In this document: one piece after another, positions 1-6,940 of the stretch
Numbering within the stretch: the first letter of the stretch is position 1
How the letters are laid out: every line of letters begins with the position of its first letter
Assembly (NCBI GenBank): GCA_903827735.1
Contig: CAIKJM010000513.1
Coordinates: 1-21,255 of the forward strand
Reading direction: 5' to 3'
Length of the DNA stretch: 21,255 bases
DNA from: an uncultured Rhodanobacter sp.
GTDB taxonomy: Bacteria; Pseudomonadota; Gammaproteobacteria; Xanthomonadales; Rhodanobacteraceae
Made by a program: the position numbers and the translations under genes
The notes under the pieces: model-generated
Seen by the model: only the letters and a program-made list of their open reading frames with translations
Database searches by the model: none
Told to the model about the DNA's origin: nothing

Positions 1-2
1 AG

Positions 3-1292
3 ATCTTCAGCCGGTGCTCCGGCAGCTACCTTTACGACGAGACGGACACGCCCTACCTGGATTGGCAGATGTGGTACTCGGCGGTCAACTTCGGCTATGC
101 CAATAAGCGCCTCAACAACGTTCTGAAAAACCAGATCGACCTGCTGCCGCAGGTGGCCAGCCAGTATCTGCACCAGACCCGCATCGAGCTGGCCAAGACC
201 ATCGCGATCGACGCCAAGCAGAAGTTCGGCCTGGACGGACGCGTGCATTTCAACGTCGGCGGCGCGCAGGCCATCGAGGATTCGCTCAAGGTCGTGCGCA
301 ACGCCTGCAACGGCAAGAGCCTGATGTTCGCCTTCGAAGGCGGCTACCACGGTCGTACGCTGGGCGCCTCGTCGATTACGTCGAGCTACCGTTACCGCCG
401 TCGCTTCGGCCACTTCGGCGAGCGCGCGATGTTCCTGCCGTTCCCTTATCCGTTCCGTCGCCCGAAGGGCATGACGCCGGAAGAGTATTCCGACAGCTGC
501 GTACGCCAGTTTGAGCGCTTGTTCGAAACCGAATACAACGGCGTGTGGGACCCGAAGACCAACCAGTGCGAATACGCCGCGTTCTACGTCGAGCCGATCC
601 AGGGCACCGGCGGTTACGTGATTCCGCCGCCGGGCTTCTTCAAGGGCCTGAAGAAGGTGCTCGACAAGTACGGCATTCTGATGGTGTCCGATGAAATCCA
701 GATGGGCTTCTGGCGCACCGGCAAGCTATGGTCGATCGAGAACTTCGGCGTGACGCCGGATATCGTGGTGTTCGGCAAGGCGCTGACCAACGGCCTGAAT
801 CCGCTGTCCGGCCTGTGGGCGCGCGAAGAGCTGATCAACCCGACGATCTTCCCGCCGGGCTCGACCCACTCGACGTTCAACTCCAACCCGTTGGGCACCT
901 CGCTGGGTCTGGAAGTGATCAAGATGGGTTACGAGCTCGACTACGAGACCACGGTGCCGCAGAAGGGTGCCCACTTCCTCGACGGTCTGCGCGACCTGCA
1001 GAAGAAGCACAAGGAAATCGGCGACGTCGACGGCCTGGGCCTGGCCCTGCGTGCGGAAATCTGCACGGACGACGGCTTCACCCCGAACAAGGCGCTGCTC
1101 GACAAGATGGTCGACATCGGCCTGGCCGGTGATCTGGAGCACAACGGCAAGAAGATAGGCCTCGTGCTGGACGTGGGCGGCTGGTACAAGAACGTGATCA
1201 CGTTCGCGCCGTCGCTCAACATCACCCACGAAGAGATCGACCTGGCGATTTCCCTGCTCGATCAGCTGCTGACCAAAGCCAAGAAGGGCTGA
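3..1292 (+). CDS. Class III PLP-dependent aminotransferase, 5'-truncated by the window edge
   Basis: The reading frame is open from base 3, and in-frame residues before the first internal Met at 69 (IFSRCSGSYLYDE...) look like genuine protein, so the gene starts upstream of the window. The 429 residues present carry the fold-type I aminotransferase class III layout: a glycine-rich GGAQAIEDSLK segment for cofactor phosphate binding, GGYHGRTLG, the SDEIQMGFWRTG motif whose Asp (codon 690-692) contacts the pyridine nitrogen, and FGKALTNGLNPLSG whose Lys (codon 777-779) should form the PLP Schiff base. Family members move an amino group between an omega-amino compound or amino acid and a keto acid in the cytosol; the substrate cannot be read here. 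Codon use is very biased to C/G-ending codons, suggesting good expression. It converges on the ketosynthase gene, separated by a terminator, so it is probably not in that operon. Confidence 0.93.
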   Translation: MFSRCSGSYLYDETDTPYLDWQMWYSAVNFGYANKRLNNVLKNQIDLLPQVASQYLHQTRIELAKTIAIDAKQKFGLDGRVHFNVGGAQAIEDSLKVVRNACNGKSLMFAFEGGYHGRTLGASSITSSYRYRRRFGHFGERAMFLPFPYPFRRPKGMTPEEYSDSCVRQFERLFETEYNGVWDPKTNQCEYAAFYVEPIQGTGGYVIPPPGFFKGLKKVLDKYGILMVSDEIQMGFWRTGKLWSIENFGVTPDIVVFGKALTNGLNPLSGLWAREELINPTIFPPGSTHSTFNSNPLGTSLGLEVIKMGYELDYETTVPQKGAHFLDGLRDLQKKHKEIGDVDGLGLALRAEICTDDGFTPNKALLDKMVDIGLAGDLEHNGKKIGLVLDVGGWYKNVITFAPSLNITHEEIDLAISLLDQLLTKAKKG

Positions 1293-1300
1293 TGTCCGAG

Positions 1301-1317
1301 GCGCGCGCTACGCGCGC
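1301..1317. repeat. Short GC-only inverted repeat beside the terminator
   Basis: A perfect 7-bp inverted repeat (GCGCGCG, loop CTA, CGCGCGC) lies directly before the A-tract of the neighbouring terminator. It may stabilise 3' ends or be chance in GC-rich sequence. Confidence 0.4.
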
Positions 1318-1318
1318 A

Positions 1319-1352
1319 AAAAGAACCCGGCGATCGCTCGCCGGGTTCTTTT
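1319..1352. terminator. Bidirectional intrinsic terminator between convergent genes
   Basis: A perfect 15-bp stem (1319-1333 pairing with 1338-1352) with a 4-base TCGC loop. The arms begin with AAAA and end with TTTT, so transcripts from either strand end in a GC-rich hairpin followed by U residues. It sits 26 bp after the aminotransferase stop and 23 bp beyond the ketosynthase stop and can serve both. Confidence 0.9.
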
Positions 1353-1375
1353 GTTTGTCGCGTCAAAAAAGCGTG

Positions 1376-2608
1376 TCAGGGCGCGCGTTTGATTGCCAGC
1401 ACCGCGTTGAGCCCGCCGAACGCGAACGAGTTGCTGAGCGCGGCGCGCACCGGCATCTCGCGGGCTACGTTGGGCACGATGTCCAGGTCGCAGGCAGGAT
1501 CGGCCTGATCAAAATTGGCGGTCGGCGGCACGATGCCGTAGCGGATCGCGTTGACTACCGCGACCAGCTCCAGCGCGCCCGAGGCCCCCATCGCATGACC
1601 GTGCATCGACTTGGTCGACGATACGACCAGCCGGTCGGCGTCGGCGCCAAAGGCGAGGCGGATCGCACGCGTTTCGGTGCTGTCGTTAGCCTGCGTGCCG
1701 GTGCCGTGGGCATTGACGTAGTCGACGTCGGCCGGATTCAGGCCGGCTTCGGCCAGGGCCTGCGTCATCGCCGCAGCAGCGCCGGTGGCGCTGGGCATCA
1801 CGATATCCGTGGCATCGGCGGTCATGCCGCTACCGCCCAGCTCCGCCAGGATGTTGGCGCCACGGGACTGGGCATGCTCCAGCGATTCCAGCACGAAGAT
1901 GCCGGCGCCTTCGCCCAGTACCAAACCGCGACGGTTGATGCTGAAAGGGCGGCAGGTGTCGTCGGCCATCACGCGCATGGCTTCCCAGGCGCGCAAAACC
2001 GAATAGCTCATGCAGGCGTCCGTGCCGCCGGTCAATGCGACATCGGCCAGCCCGAAGCGGATCATTTGCGCCGCTTGGCTGATTGCATGATTGGCCGAGG
2101 CACAGGCGCTGGACACCACAAAGGTCGGTCCGCGCAGGCCGTGCGCAAGGCTGATCTGGCTGGCCGAGGCGTTCGCCATCACTCGTACAATGCTCAGCGG
2201 ATGCACCCGCACGGCATTTTCGCCGTACAGGCGACGGCTCTGGTCGTCGTGCGAATGCTCGCCGCCGACGCCCGTGCCGATGATGGTGGCTGTGCGCGCG
2301 CCGATGCTCTCATCGAAAACCAGGCCCGACTGCGCAATGGCTTCCTGCGCCGCGTGCAGCGCGAACGATGCGGTGCGATCAAGCTGAGGCAGCACGCGTT
2401 CGTCGATGTTCGCGGTTGGGTCGTAGCTGGCCGGTACCTGCGCCGCGACGACCTTGACGCGCAGGCGATCGGCGTCGGGATGCCGCAGCGGTGCGATACC
2501 GCTACGGCCTTCGCTCAGCCCCTGCCACAATGCATCCGCACCGACGCCCAGCGCGCTGACCGCGCCCATGCCGGTAATTACGACACGGCGCGTGGAAACG
2601 TTGGGCAT
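1376..2608 (-). CDS. Beta-ketoacyl-ACP synthase, FabF/KAS II type
   Basis: A 410-residue thiolase-fold condensing enzyme that should perform decarboxylative Claisen condensation of an acyl chain with malonyl-ACP. The catalytic triad is complete: Cys169 in SSACASANHA, His301 in NAHGTGT, and Lys333/His338 in STKSMHGHAMGASG. The C-terminal SNSFAFGGLN motif is also present. Length matches FabF (about 410). The start at 2608 is supported by AAGGA 8 bases upstream and by a TAATG overlap with the preceding acyl carrier protein gene, indicating translational coupling. No ketoreductase, dehydratase or malonyltransferase lies nearby, so it probably borrows intermediates from housekeeping fatty acid synthesis, or works only as a condensing or acyl-priming step. 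It could be a second FabF, but pairing with a private carrier protein beside acyltransferase and PLP genes favours specialised metabolism. Confidence 0.93.
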   Translation of the reverse strand: MPNVSTRRVVITGMGAVSALGVGADALWQGLSEGRSGIAPLRHPDADRLRVKVVAAQVPASYDPTANIDERVLPQLDRTASFALHAAQEAIAQSGLVFDESIGARTATIIGTGVGGEHSHDDQSRRLYGENAVRVHPLSIVRVMANASASQISLAHGLRGPTFVVSSACASANHAISQAAQMIRFGLADVALTGGTDACMSYSVLRAWEAMRVMADDTCRPFSINRRGLVLGEGAGIFVLESLEHAQSRGANILAELGGSGMTADATDIVMPSATGAAAAMTQALAEAGLNPADVDYVNAHGTGTQANDSTETRAIRLAFGADADRLVVSSTKSMHGHAMGASGALELVAVVNAIRYGIVPPTANFDQADPACDLDIVPNVAREMPVRAALSNSFAFGGLNAVLAIKRAP

Positions 2609-2877
2609 TACTTGCTTCCTTCGCCAGCCGCCTTGCCATCCAGCGCGGTTTGCACGGCGTCGACCAGGCTCTGCGCGGTATCGCTGTCAAAGTTGGCGCC
2701 CTGCTGGTCGGGAAAGGTGATGTCAAAATGTTCTTCGATGTCGAAGATCAATTCGATCGCCTCCAGCGATTCGATGCCCAGATCCTTCAAGGTGGATGAC
2801 GGCGTGATGGTGGTGACATCGATCTTGGCCTGCTTGGCGATGATCTCGAACACCTGCTGCTGGGTCGAATCGTTCAT
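2608..2877 (-). CDS. Acyl carrier protein, dedicated to the adjacent ketosynthase
   Basis: An 89-residue acidic four-helix protein of acyl carrier type. The phosphopantetheine attachment site is Ser37 in LGIESLEAIEL, where the usual DSL is ESL. Helix II is followed by DIEEHFDITFPD, typical of carrier proteins. The start at 2877 (MNDSTQQQ) was chosen over an upstream ATG at 2910 because AGGAAA lies 9 bases before it, while the upstream codon has no ribosome site. The stop overlaps the ketosynthase start by one base (TAATG). The sequence is unlike the very conserved housekeeping AcpP, so it probably serves the local pathway and would need a 4'-phosphopantetheinyl transferase encoded elsewhere. 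Confidence 0.9.
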   Translation of the reverse strand: MNDSTQQQVFEIIAKQAKIDVTTITPSSTLKDLGIESLEAIELIFDIEEHFDITFPDQQGANFDSDTAQSLVDAVQTALDGKAAGEGSK

Positions 2878-2945
2878 GGCGCGTGGTTTCCTGGTGGCAG
2901 ACAACAACATTAAGTCATCATTAGTTTAGGCACTATCGCTTGCAT
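2878..2945. promoter_or_regulatory. Divergent promoter region of ACP-ketosynthase and acyltransferase operons
   Basis: This AT-richer gap is the only non-coding space between the two divergent operons, so promoters for both should lie here or run into the gene starts. I see no convincing -35/-10 pair; the inference rests on gene orientation and local base composition. Confidence 0.4.
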
Positions 2946-4016
2946 ATGTCTTTCATTGCCCAACTCGAACCCGATGCCCTGCTGGCGCATTTCATGGCTC
3001 ATCCGCCCATCGGGTTTACCGTGGAAACGTCGCCGCAGGGCATGCCGTGCTTCGTGGCGCCGTTCGATTTGCTGACCACGGCAGACGACGATCTTCGTCG
3101 GCGCGTGGCTGCGCTGCCGCTGTATCGCTGGTGGGGCCGCGCGCTGCGCTGGCGCACGCGCTTTGTCGGCACGACCGTATCGGAATACGCGCCGCTGCCG
3201 CGCACGGTCTCACCGATCGCCCTGGCGCGGGGGTTGAAGGCCGCTTACGCGCGCGAATGCAAGCTGCTTATCGTGAAGGACATCGCGCAGGATTCGCCGC
3301 TGATCAGCGACGCGGACAACGCCCAGGCCAGCGCCTTCGCCAGCGCCTGCGAGGCGGAGGGTTACGTGCTGCTGGAAGGACAGGCGCTGGCGTGGGTGCC
3401 GATCGATTTCGCTAGCGGCGACGAGTACCTGTCGCGGCTTTCATCGGGGCGGCGGAAAAATATCCGCCGCAAGCTGCGCTCGCGCGTCGATCTGGATATC
3501 GAGATCGTGCACACAGGCGATGCGCGATTCGACGACGAGGACACGCTGCGCGCGTTCTACACGCTGTTCGACAATGTCTACGCGCAAAGTGAGATCCACT
3601 TCGATCGCCTCAGCGAAGATTTTTTTCGTGCCCTTTTGCGCGATGCACAAAGCAAGGGTGTAGTGTTCGTCTATCGCCATGCGGGCCAGATGATCGGCTG
3701 GAACCTCTGCTACGAAGAGGGCGGCAAGCTGATCGACAAGTACATTGGCTTTGCCTACCCGCAGGCGCGCGAGCACAACCTGTATTTCGTGAGCTGGATG
3801 CACAATCTCGACTACGCGCGGCAACGCGGTCTCACCCATTACGTGGCCGGCTGGACCGATCCGCAGGTGAAATCTTTCCTCGGCGCAAGCATGACGTTTA
3901 CGCGCCACGCGGTGTATGCGCGTAACCCGCTGCTGCGCGCGCTGCTGCGACGGCTAGGCAGTCATTTCGAAAGCGATCGCCAATGGCAGGCTACAACGGA
4001 GGCCGCCGATGCATAG
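2946..4016 (+). CDS. FemAB/GNAT-like N-acyltransferase
   Basis: A soluble protein of 356 residues with the architecture of double-GNAT-fold acyltransferases (BioF2-like/FemAB-like, Acetyltransf_6 group). Marks of the family are the basic SGRRKNIRRKLR segment at about 167-178, the VFVYRHAGQMIGWNLCYEEGGKLIDKY strand pair at 240-266 (split here only for description), and YVAGWTDPQVKSFLGA near 299-314, where such proteins close the active site. Relatives transfer an acyl or aminoacyl group to an amine, for example in peptidoglycan bridge or exopolysaccharide modification. The ATG at 2946 is used here; a TTG at 2940 with AGG 9 bases upstream is an equally possible start adding two residues. The next gene overlaps by 8 bases, so the two are co-translated. 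The substrate is unknown; the neighbouring ACP could be the acyl donor. Confidence 0.78.
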   Translation: MSFIAQLEPDALLAHFMAHPPIGFTVETSPQGMPCFVAPFDLLTTADDDLRRRVAALPLYRWWGRALRWRTRFVGTTVSEYAPLPRTVSPIALARGLKAAYARECKLLIVKDIAQDSPLISDADNAQASAFASACEAEGYVLLEGQALAWVPIDFASGDEYLSRLSSGRRKNIRRKLRSRVDLDIEIVHTGDARFDDEDTLRAFYTLFDNVYAQSEIHFDRLSEDFFRALLRDAQSKGVVFVYRHAGQMIGWNLCYEEGGKLIDKYIGFAYPQAREHNLYFVSWMHNLDYARQRGLTHYVAGWTDPQVKSFLGASMTFTRHAVYARNPLLRALLRRLGSHFESDRQWQATTEAADA

Positions 4017-4890
4017 CCTCGACCAACGTCCCGTGGTGCTTGATATCGATCAATCGGTCGGTCCTTTGCCACAGCGGCTGGTGCTGCCTCTGGAGCACTG
4101 GCAGGAGTCAATCCGCTTCGGCTGCTCGCTGGCCACCATGCGGCGCTTCCGCAGCATGCTCGACGAGCTGCTGCCGCAGCAGTACGGCACGGTGTTCATG
4201 GGCAGCGGCGATTTCCACCACCTGAGCTGGCCGCTGATCGAACGCCTGCAGACCGATCAATCGATCCAGGTCGTGGTGCTGGACAATCATCCGGACAACA
4301 TGCGTTTTCCGTTCGGCGTGCACTGCGGCTCGTGGGTGCGCCGCGTGGCGATGCTGCCATCCGTGAGTCATGTGCACGTGCTCGGCATCACCTCGGCGGA
4401 TATTAGCGCCGGGCACGCGTGGGAGAATTACCTCACGCCGCTGAGGAAGGGCAAGCTCACCTACTGGAACATCGGCGTGGATACGGGCTGGGCGCGCGCT
4501 CTCGGTATCGCCGATGCGTTCCGCGGTTTCGACACGCCCGAGGCGATGGTCGACGCTTTCGTCGAAGGGCAGCGCACGCAGACGCTGCCCAGCTACCTGT
4601 CGATCGACAAGGATGCCTTCGCACCTAACGTCGCGCATACCAACTGGGATCAGGGCAAGCTGCAGATCGATCATTCGTTGGCCATCATAGACAGCCTGCG
4701 CAATGGCCTGGTCGGTAGCGACATCAACGGCGAGGTGTCGCATTACCGCTACAAAACCTGGTGGAAGCGCCGCCTTTCCGCGATGGACGATCAGCCGGAA
4801 ATTGATCCGGCCATGCTCGCCGAGTGGCAGGCGCAGCAGCATGCGCTGAACCTGCGTTTGCTCGACGGCATCGGCGCGCGTTCGAACTGA
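4009..4890 (+). CDS. Arginase/deacetylase-fold metallohydrolase
   Basis: A 293-residue protein with the ureohydrolase metal motifs in the right order and spacing: GSGDFHH (65-71) for GGDHS, DNHPDN (92-97) for DAHxD, and SIDKDAF (198-204) for SxDxDxxDP. All ligand positions of a binuclear Mn(II)-type site appear filled: His70 or His71, Asp92, His94, Asp96, Asp200 and Asp202. Arginase-fold enzymes cleave guanidino or formimino groups, and the same fold gives the histone-deacetylase/acetylpolyamine amidohydrolase family. The altered motifs and short length mean the substrate cannot be assigned to arginine or agmatine. The start at 4009 has GGAGG 6 bases upstream inside the previous gene. It ends only 9 bases from the stop of the convergent DegT gene. 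The role in a pathway is inferred from context. Confidence 0.75.
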   Translation: MHSLDQRPVVLDIDQSVGPLPQRLVLPLEHWQESIRFGCSLATMRRFRSMLDELLPQQYGTVFMGSGDFHHLSWPLIERLQTDQSIQVVVLDNHPDNMRFPFGVHCGSWVRRVAMLPSVSHVHVLGITSADISAGHAWENYLTPLRKGKLTYWNIGVDTGWARALGIADAFRGFDTPEAMVDAFVEGQRTQTLPSYLSIDKDAFAPNVAHTNWDQGKLQIDHSLAIIDSLRNGLVGSDINGEVSHYRYKTWWKRRLSAMDDQPEIDPAMLAEWQAQQHALNLRLLDGIGARSN

Positions 4891-4899
4891 GGTCGGTGC

Positions 4900-6111
4900 T
4901 CAGGCGACGATGGCTTCCAGCGCGCGGCAGATCGTTTCGAAGTCGTCGTCGGTCACCCACAGGCTGTTGCTGATGCTTAAGCTGCGTGCGGCAAAGTCTC
5001 GCGCGTTCGGCATGTCTTGGCGCGGCACGATATCGGCGAGATAGGCGTAATCGGGCAACGCGTCGATATACAGGCGGCTGACGCCAAGCCCGGCCTGCCA
5101 CAGCTGGAACATCGCTGCGTCGCGGCGGGTCTGGTCCGGCAGCAGCAGCAGCAGGAACGGCCAGGTGCCGCTTTCGCCCGGTGCGTCGTCGAGCACGTCG
5201 ATACCGTTGATTTGTCGTAATCGCGACAGGCGCCGCTTGGCCTGTGCGGTGAGCTGATCGATAAACGCCGGCAGCCGCGCGGCGGCGTGCGCGCCGATTA
5301 CTTGGCGCCAGCGGCCGACCTTGTGCAGCGGCACCGTCAGCGGGAAATCATCGCCGACGGCAGCCACGGGATCGCCCCGGCGCAGCGCGCGGCGCAGCGG
5401 CTCGCCGTAAGCCATGCGCAGGCCGCTGGGACGATACAGCGCGGCATAACCCAGCAGCTCGACGGTGCGGCGAAGCTCCCAGCCAAGGCGGCGGGGCACG
5501 ACGCGTTTGGACGTCTGTTTGAGATGCTCGCGCAGCGATGGATCGCGCGCCAGCAGCAGGCCGCCCTCGTAAATCGAGAGCCCCTTGCCGGCAGCAAGGC
5601 TGAAGAAGCCGACGTCGCCGATGAGGCCGATGCTCGTTCCGTTGATACGACCGCCGAGCGTTTGCGCCGCGTCTTCGATCACATAAGCGCCCACTCGGCG
5701 TGCAACGGCGACGGCGTCATCGACATCGGCGATGCGCCCGCCAAGATGCGTGGGGATAATCGCCAGCGTCTGTTCGTCGCACACGGCGCGCAGCGCGGTC
5801 GGATCCAGATCGAAATGGCTGGCGCGCACGTCGCACAGCTGCAGTTCCAGCCCGGCCTGATGCACCGCGATGGCAACAAGCGGGCAGGTAAACGCCGGCA
5901 CCACCACGCGACGACGCTGCGGCTGCAGCTCGCGCAGTGCAACCAAGGTGACCAGCAGGCAGGCGGTGCCGGAACATTCCAACTGCAGCGCCGGCACATC
6001 GATCTGGACGGCGATATCGGCGGCGAGCGTCGCGTGCCCTGGCCGCAGATCGGCCAGCGTCAGCGGTAGTCCGGCGGTGGGCGGCAGTTCCTGAGGGCGA
6101 GTGGGCAGCAT
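4900..6111 (-). CDS. DegT/DnrJ/EryC1/StrS-type PLP aminotransferase
   Basis: The protein has 403 residues. Family marks are SGTACLLVTLVAL near 47-59 (cofactor phosphate binding), VVVPAFTCPLVAIAV at about 69-83, VIEDAAQTLGG at 144-154 (Asp147 to pyridine nitrogen, Gln150), and FSLAAGKGLSIYEGG at 170-184 with Lys176 as the expected Schiff-base lysine. Members usually aminate keto-sugars or related carbonyl compounds in antibiotic and surface glycan pathways. The start at 6111 (MLPTRPQEL) was chosen because further upstream the frame runs into the preceding transporter gene. It is 22 bp after that gene and last in a minus-strand run with two small transporters and an esterase. No nucleotide-sugar genes are near, so the substrate may not be a sugar. 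Confidence 0.87.
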   Translation of the reverse strand: MLPTRPQELPPTAGLPLTLADLRPGHATLAADIAVQIDVPALQLECSGTACLLVTLVALRELQPQRRRVVVPAFTCPLVAIAVHQAGLELQLCDVRASHFDLDPTALRAVCDEQTLAIIPTHLGGRIADVDDAVAVARRVGAYVIEDAAQTLGGRINGTSIGLIGDVGFFSLAAGKGLSIYEGGLLLARDPSLREHLKQTSKRVVPRRLGWELRRTVELLGYAALYRPSGLRMAYGEPLRRALRRGDPVAAVGDDFPLTVPLHKVGRWRQVIGAHAAARLPAFIDQLTAQAKRRLSRLRQINGIDVLDDAPGESGTWPFLLLLLPDQTRRDAAMFQLWQAGLGVSRLYIDALPDYAYLADIVPRQDMPNARDFAARSLSISNSLWVTDDDFETICRALEAIVA

Positions 6112-6133
6112 GCGAGCAGGGTAGCGCGCAACG

Positions 6134-6553
6134 TCAGCGTCGTGTGGCCGAGTCGACTTCTTCGGGATCGGGCACATGTTCATAGCTTTCGGCAAAGCCC
6201 AGGCAGACGATGCCGGCAAGGATGGCCAACGCGCCCAGCACGCGTCCCAGCGTGAGGTGTTCGTTGAACAGCCAGACCGACAGCAGCATCACCGACACCA
6301 CTTCCAGATGCGAGGCGGCAAACGCCGGTCCGATGGGCGCGTGCTTGAGCAGGGTCATCCAGGTGAAAAACGCGCCGACGTAGCCGATCACGGCGCCGTA
6401 TACCCACGGGTGAGTGAAAATGCGCAGCAGCCAGGCGACGCTGGCTTCGACCGGCAGCGCGTGATCGCCGGCGTATTTGAAGCTGATCGCGCCGACGCTG
6501 TCGAACAGCATCAGCAGTGCAAAGCCGAGCAGATAAAACGTGCCGCGCTTCAT
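6134..6553 (-). CDS. Half-size EamA/SMR-like membrane transporter, second of a pair
   Basis: This 139-residue protein has four predicted membrane helices (about 5-24, 49-69, 78-97, 102-121) and a hydrophilic acidic tail. The third and fourth helices carry the EamA repeat pattern, APIGPAFAASHLEVVSV followed by LFNEHLTLGRVLG. The start at 6553 (MKRGTFYLL) overlaps the stop of the upstream partner as ATGA, so the two should be made in equal amounts and may form a heterodimer. Four-helix members work as dimers in the inner membrane, exporting small amines or flipping lipid-linked sugars (EmrE, ArnE/ArnF). A D-S-V-G-x-x-S-F-K motif in helix 1 matches the partner, indicating an ancient gene duplication. 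The cargo is unknown. Confidence 0.82.
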   Translation of the reverse strand: MKRGTFYLLGFALLMLFDSVGAISFKYAGDHALPVEASVAWLLRIFTHPWVYGAVIGYVGAFFTWMTLLKHAPIGPAFAASHLEVVSVMLLSVWLFNEHLTLGRVLGALAILAGIVCLGFAESYEHVPDPEEVDSATRR

Positions 6554-6927
6554 CCCACCGCTCCGACGATGGCCACGCCCAGCGTCACCAGCAAAATGCC
6601 GCTTAGCCGCAGACGCGTGAGCTTTTCGCCGAACAGAAAGTGGCCGGCGACCATGATCGCGACGATATTGATCGAACCGAGCAGGATCGCTTCGGACAAC
6701 GGCAGCAGGGACAGAAAGGCGATCCAGATCAGGAACTCGACCACATAACTGCCGATGCCGATCCAGATCCACGGGCGCCGGGCCATATAGATCCATCGGA
6801 CCAGGCCGTCGCCCGCCGCCTCATCGCCGGCGGCAGCCTTGAACGCCAGCTGGCCCACAGTGTCGATGATCACGTTGAGCAGCCACAGTGTGGCGATCAG
6901 CGGGGTAATGGGCGTGGTGACCGACAT
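6550..6927 (-). CDS. Half-size EamA/SMR-like membrane transporter, first of a pair
   Basis: This 125-residue protein has four predicted helices (about 9-29, 53-74, 79-99, 106-124). The C-terminal half shows the EamA signature LLPLSEAILLGS, then FGEKLTRLRLSGILLV with Glu101. Helix 1 has D22-T-V-G-Q-L-A-F-K30, paralleling the partner encoded next. The start at 6927 lies 13 bp after the esterase stop without a strong ribosome site, suggesting coupled translation. Size and pairing resemble ArnE/ArnF, the flippase subunits for an undecaprenyl-linked aminosugar, and paired SMR exporters. I see no further Arn genes, so only a general lipid-linked or amphiphilic export role can be proposed. Confidence 0.83.
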   Translation of the reverse strand: MSVTTPITPLIATLWLLNVIIDTVGQLAFKAAAGDEAAGDGLVRWIYMARRPWIWIGIGSYVVEFLIWIAFLSLLPLSEAILLGSINIVAIMVAGHFLFGEKLTRLRLSGILLVTLGVAIVGAVG

Positions 6928-6940
6928 ATGGGCGAGAAGA

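Noticed and set aside
1292..2929. Long plus-strand frame of 545 codons across the ketosynthase and ACP genes
   Set aside because: It is antisense to two genes with intact catalytic motifs, shows no domain, and is rich in Arg/His/Gly/Ala as expected for the mirror frame of GC-rich coding DNA.
4900..6927. An aminoarabinose (arn) operon for lipid A modification
   Set aside because: DegT enzyme plus two ArnE/F-sized proteins are suggestive, but the dehydrogenase/formyltransferase, glycosyltransferase, deformylase and transferase genes are all absent, and the DegT protein does not look specifically like ArnB.
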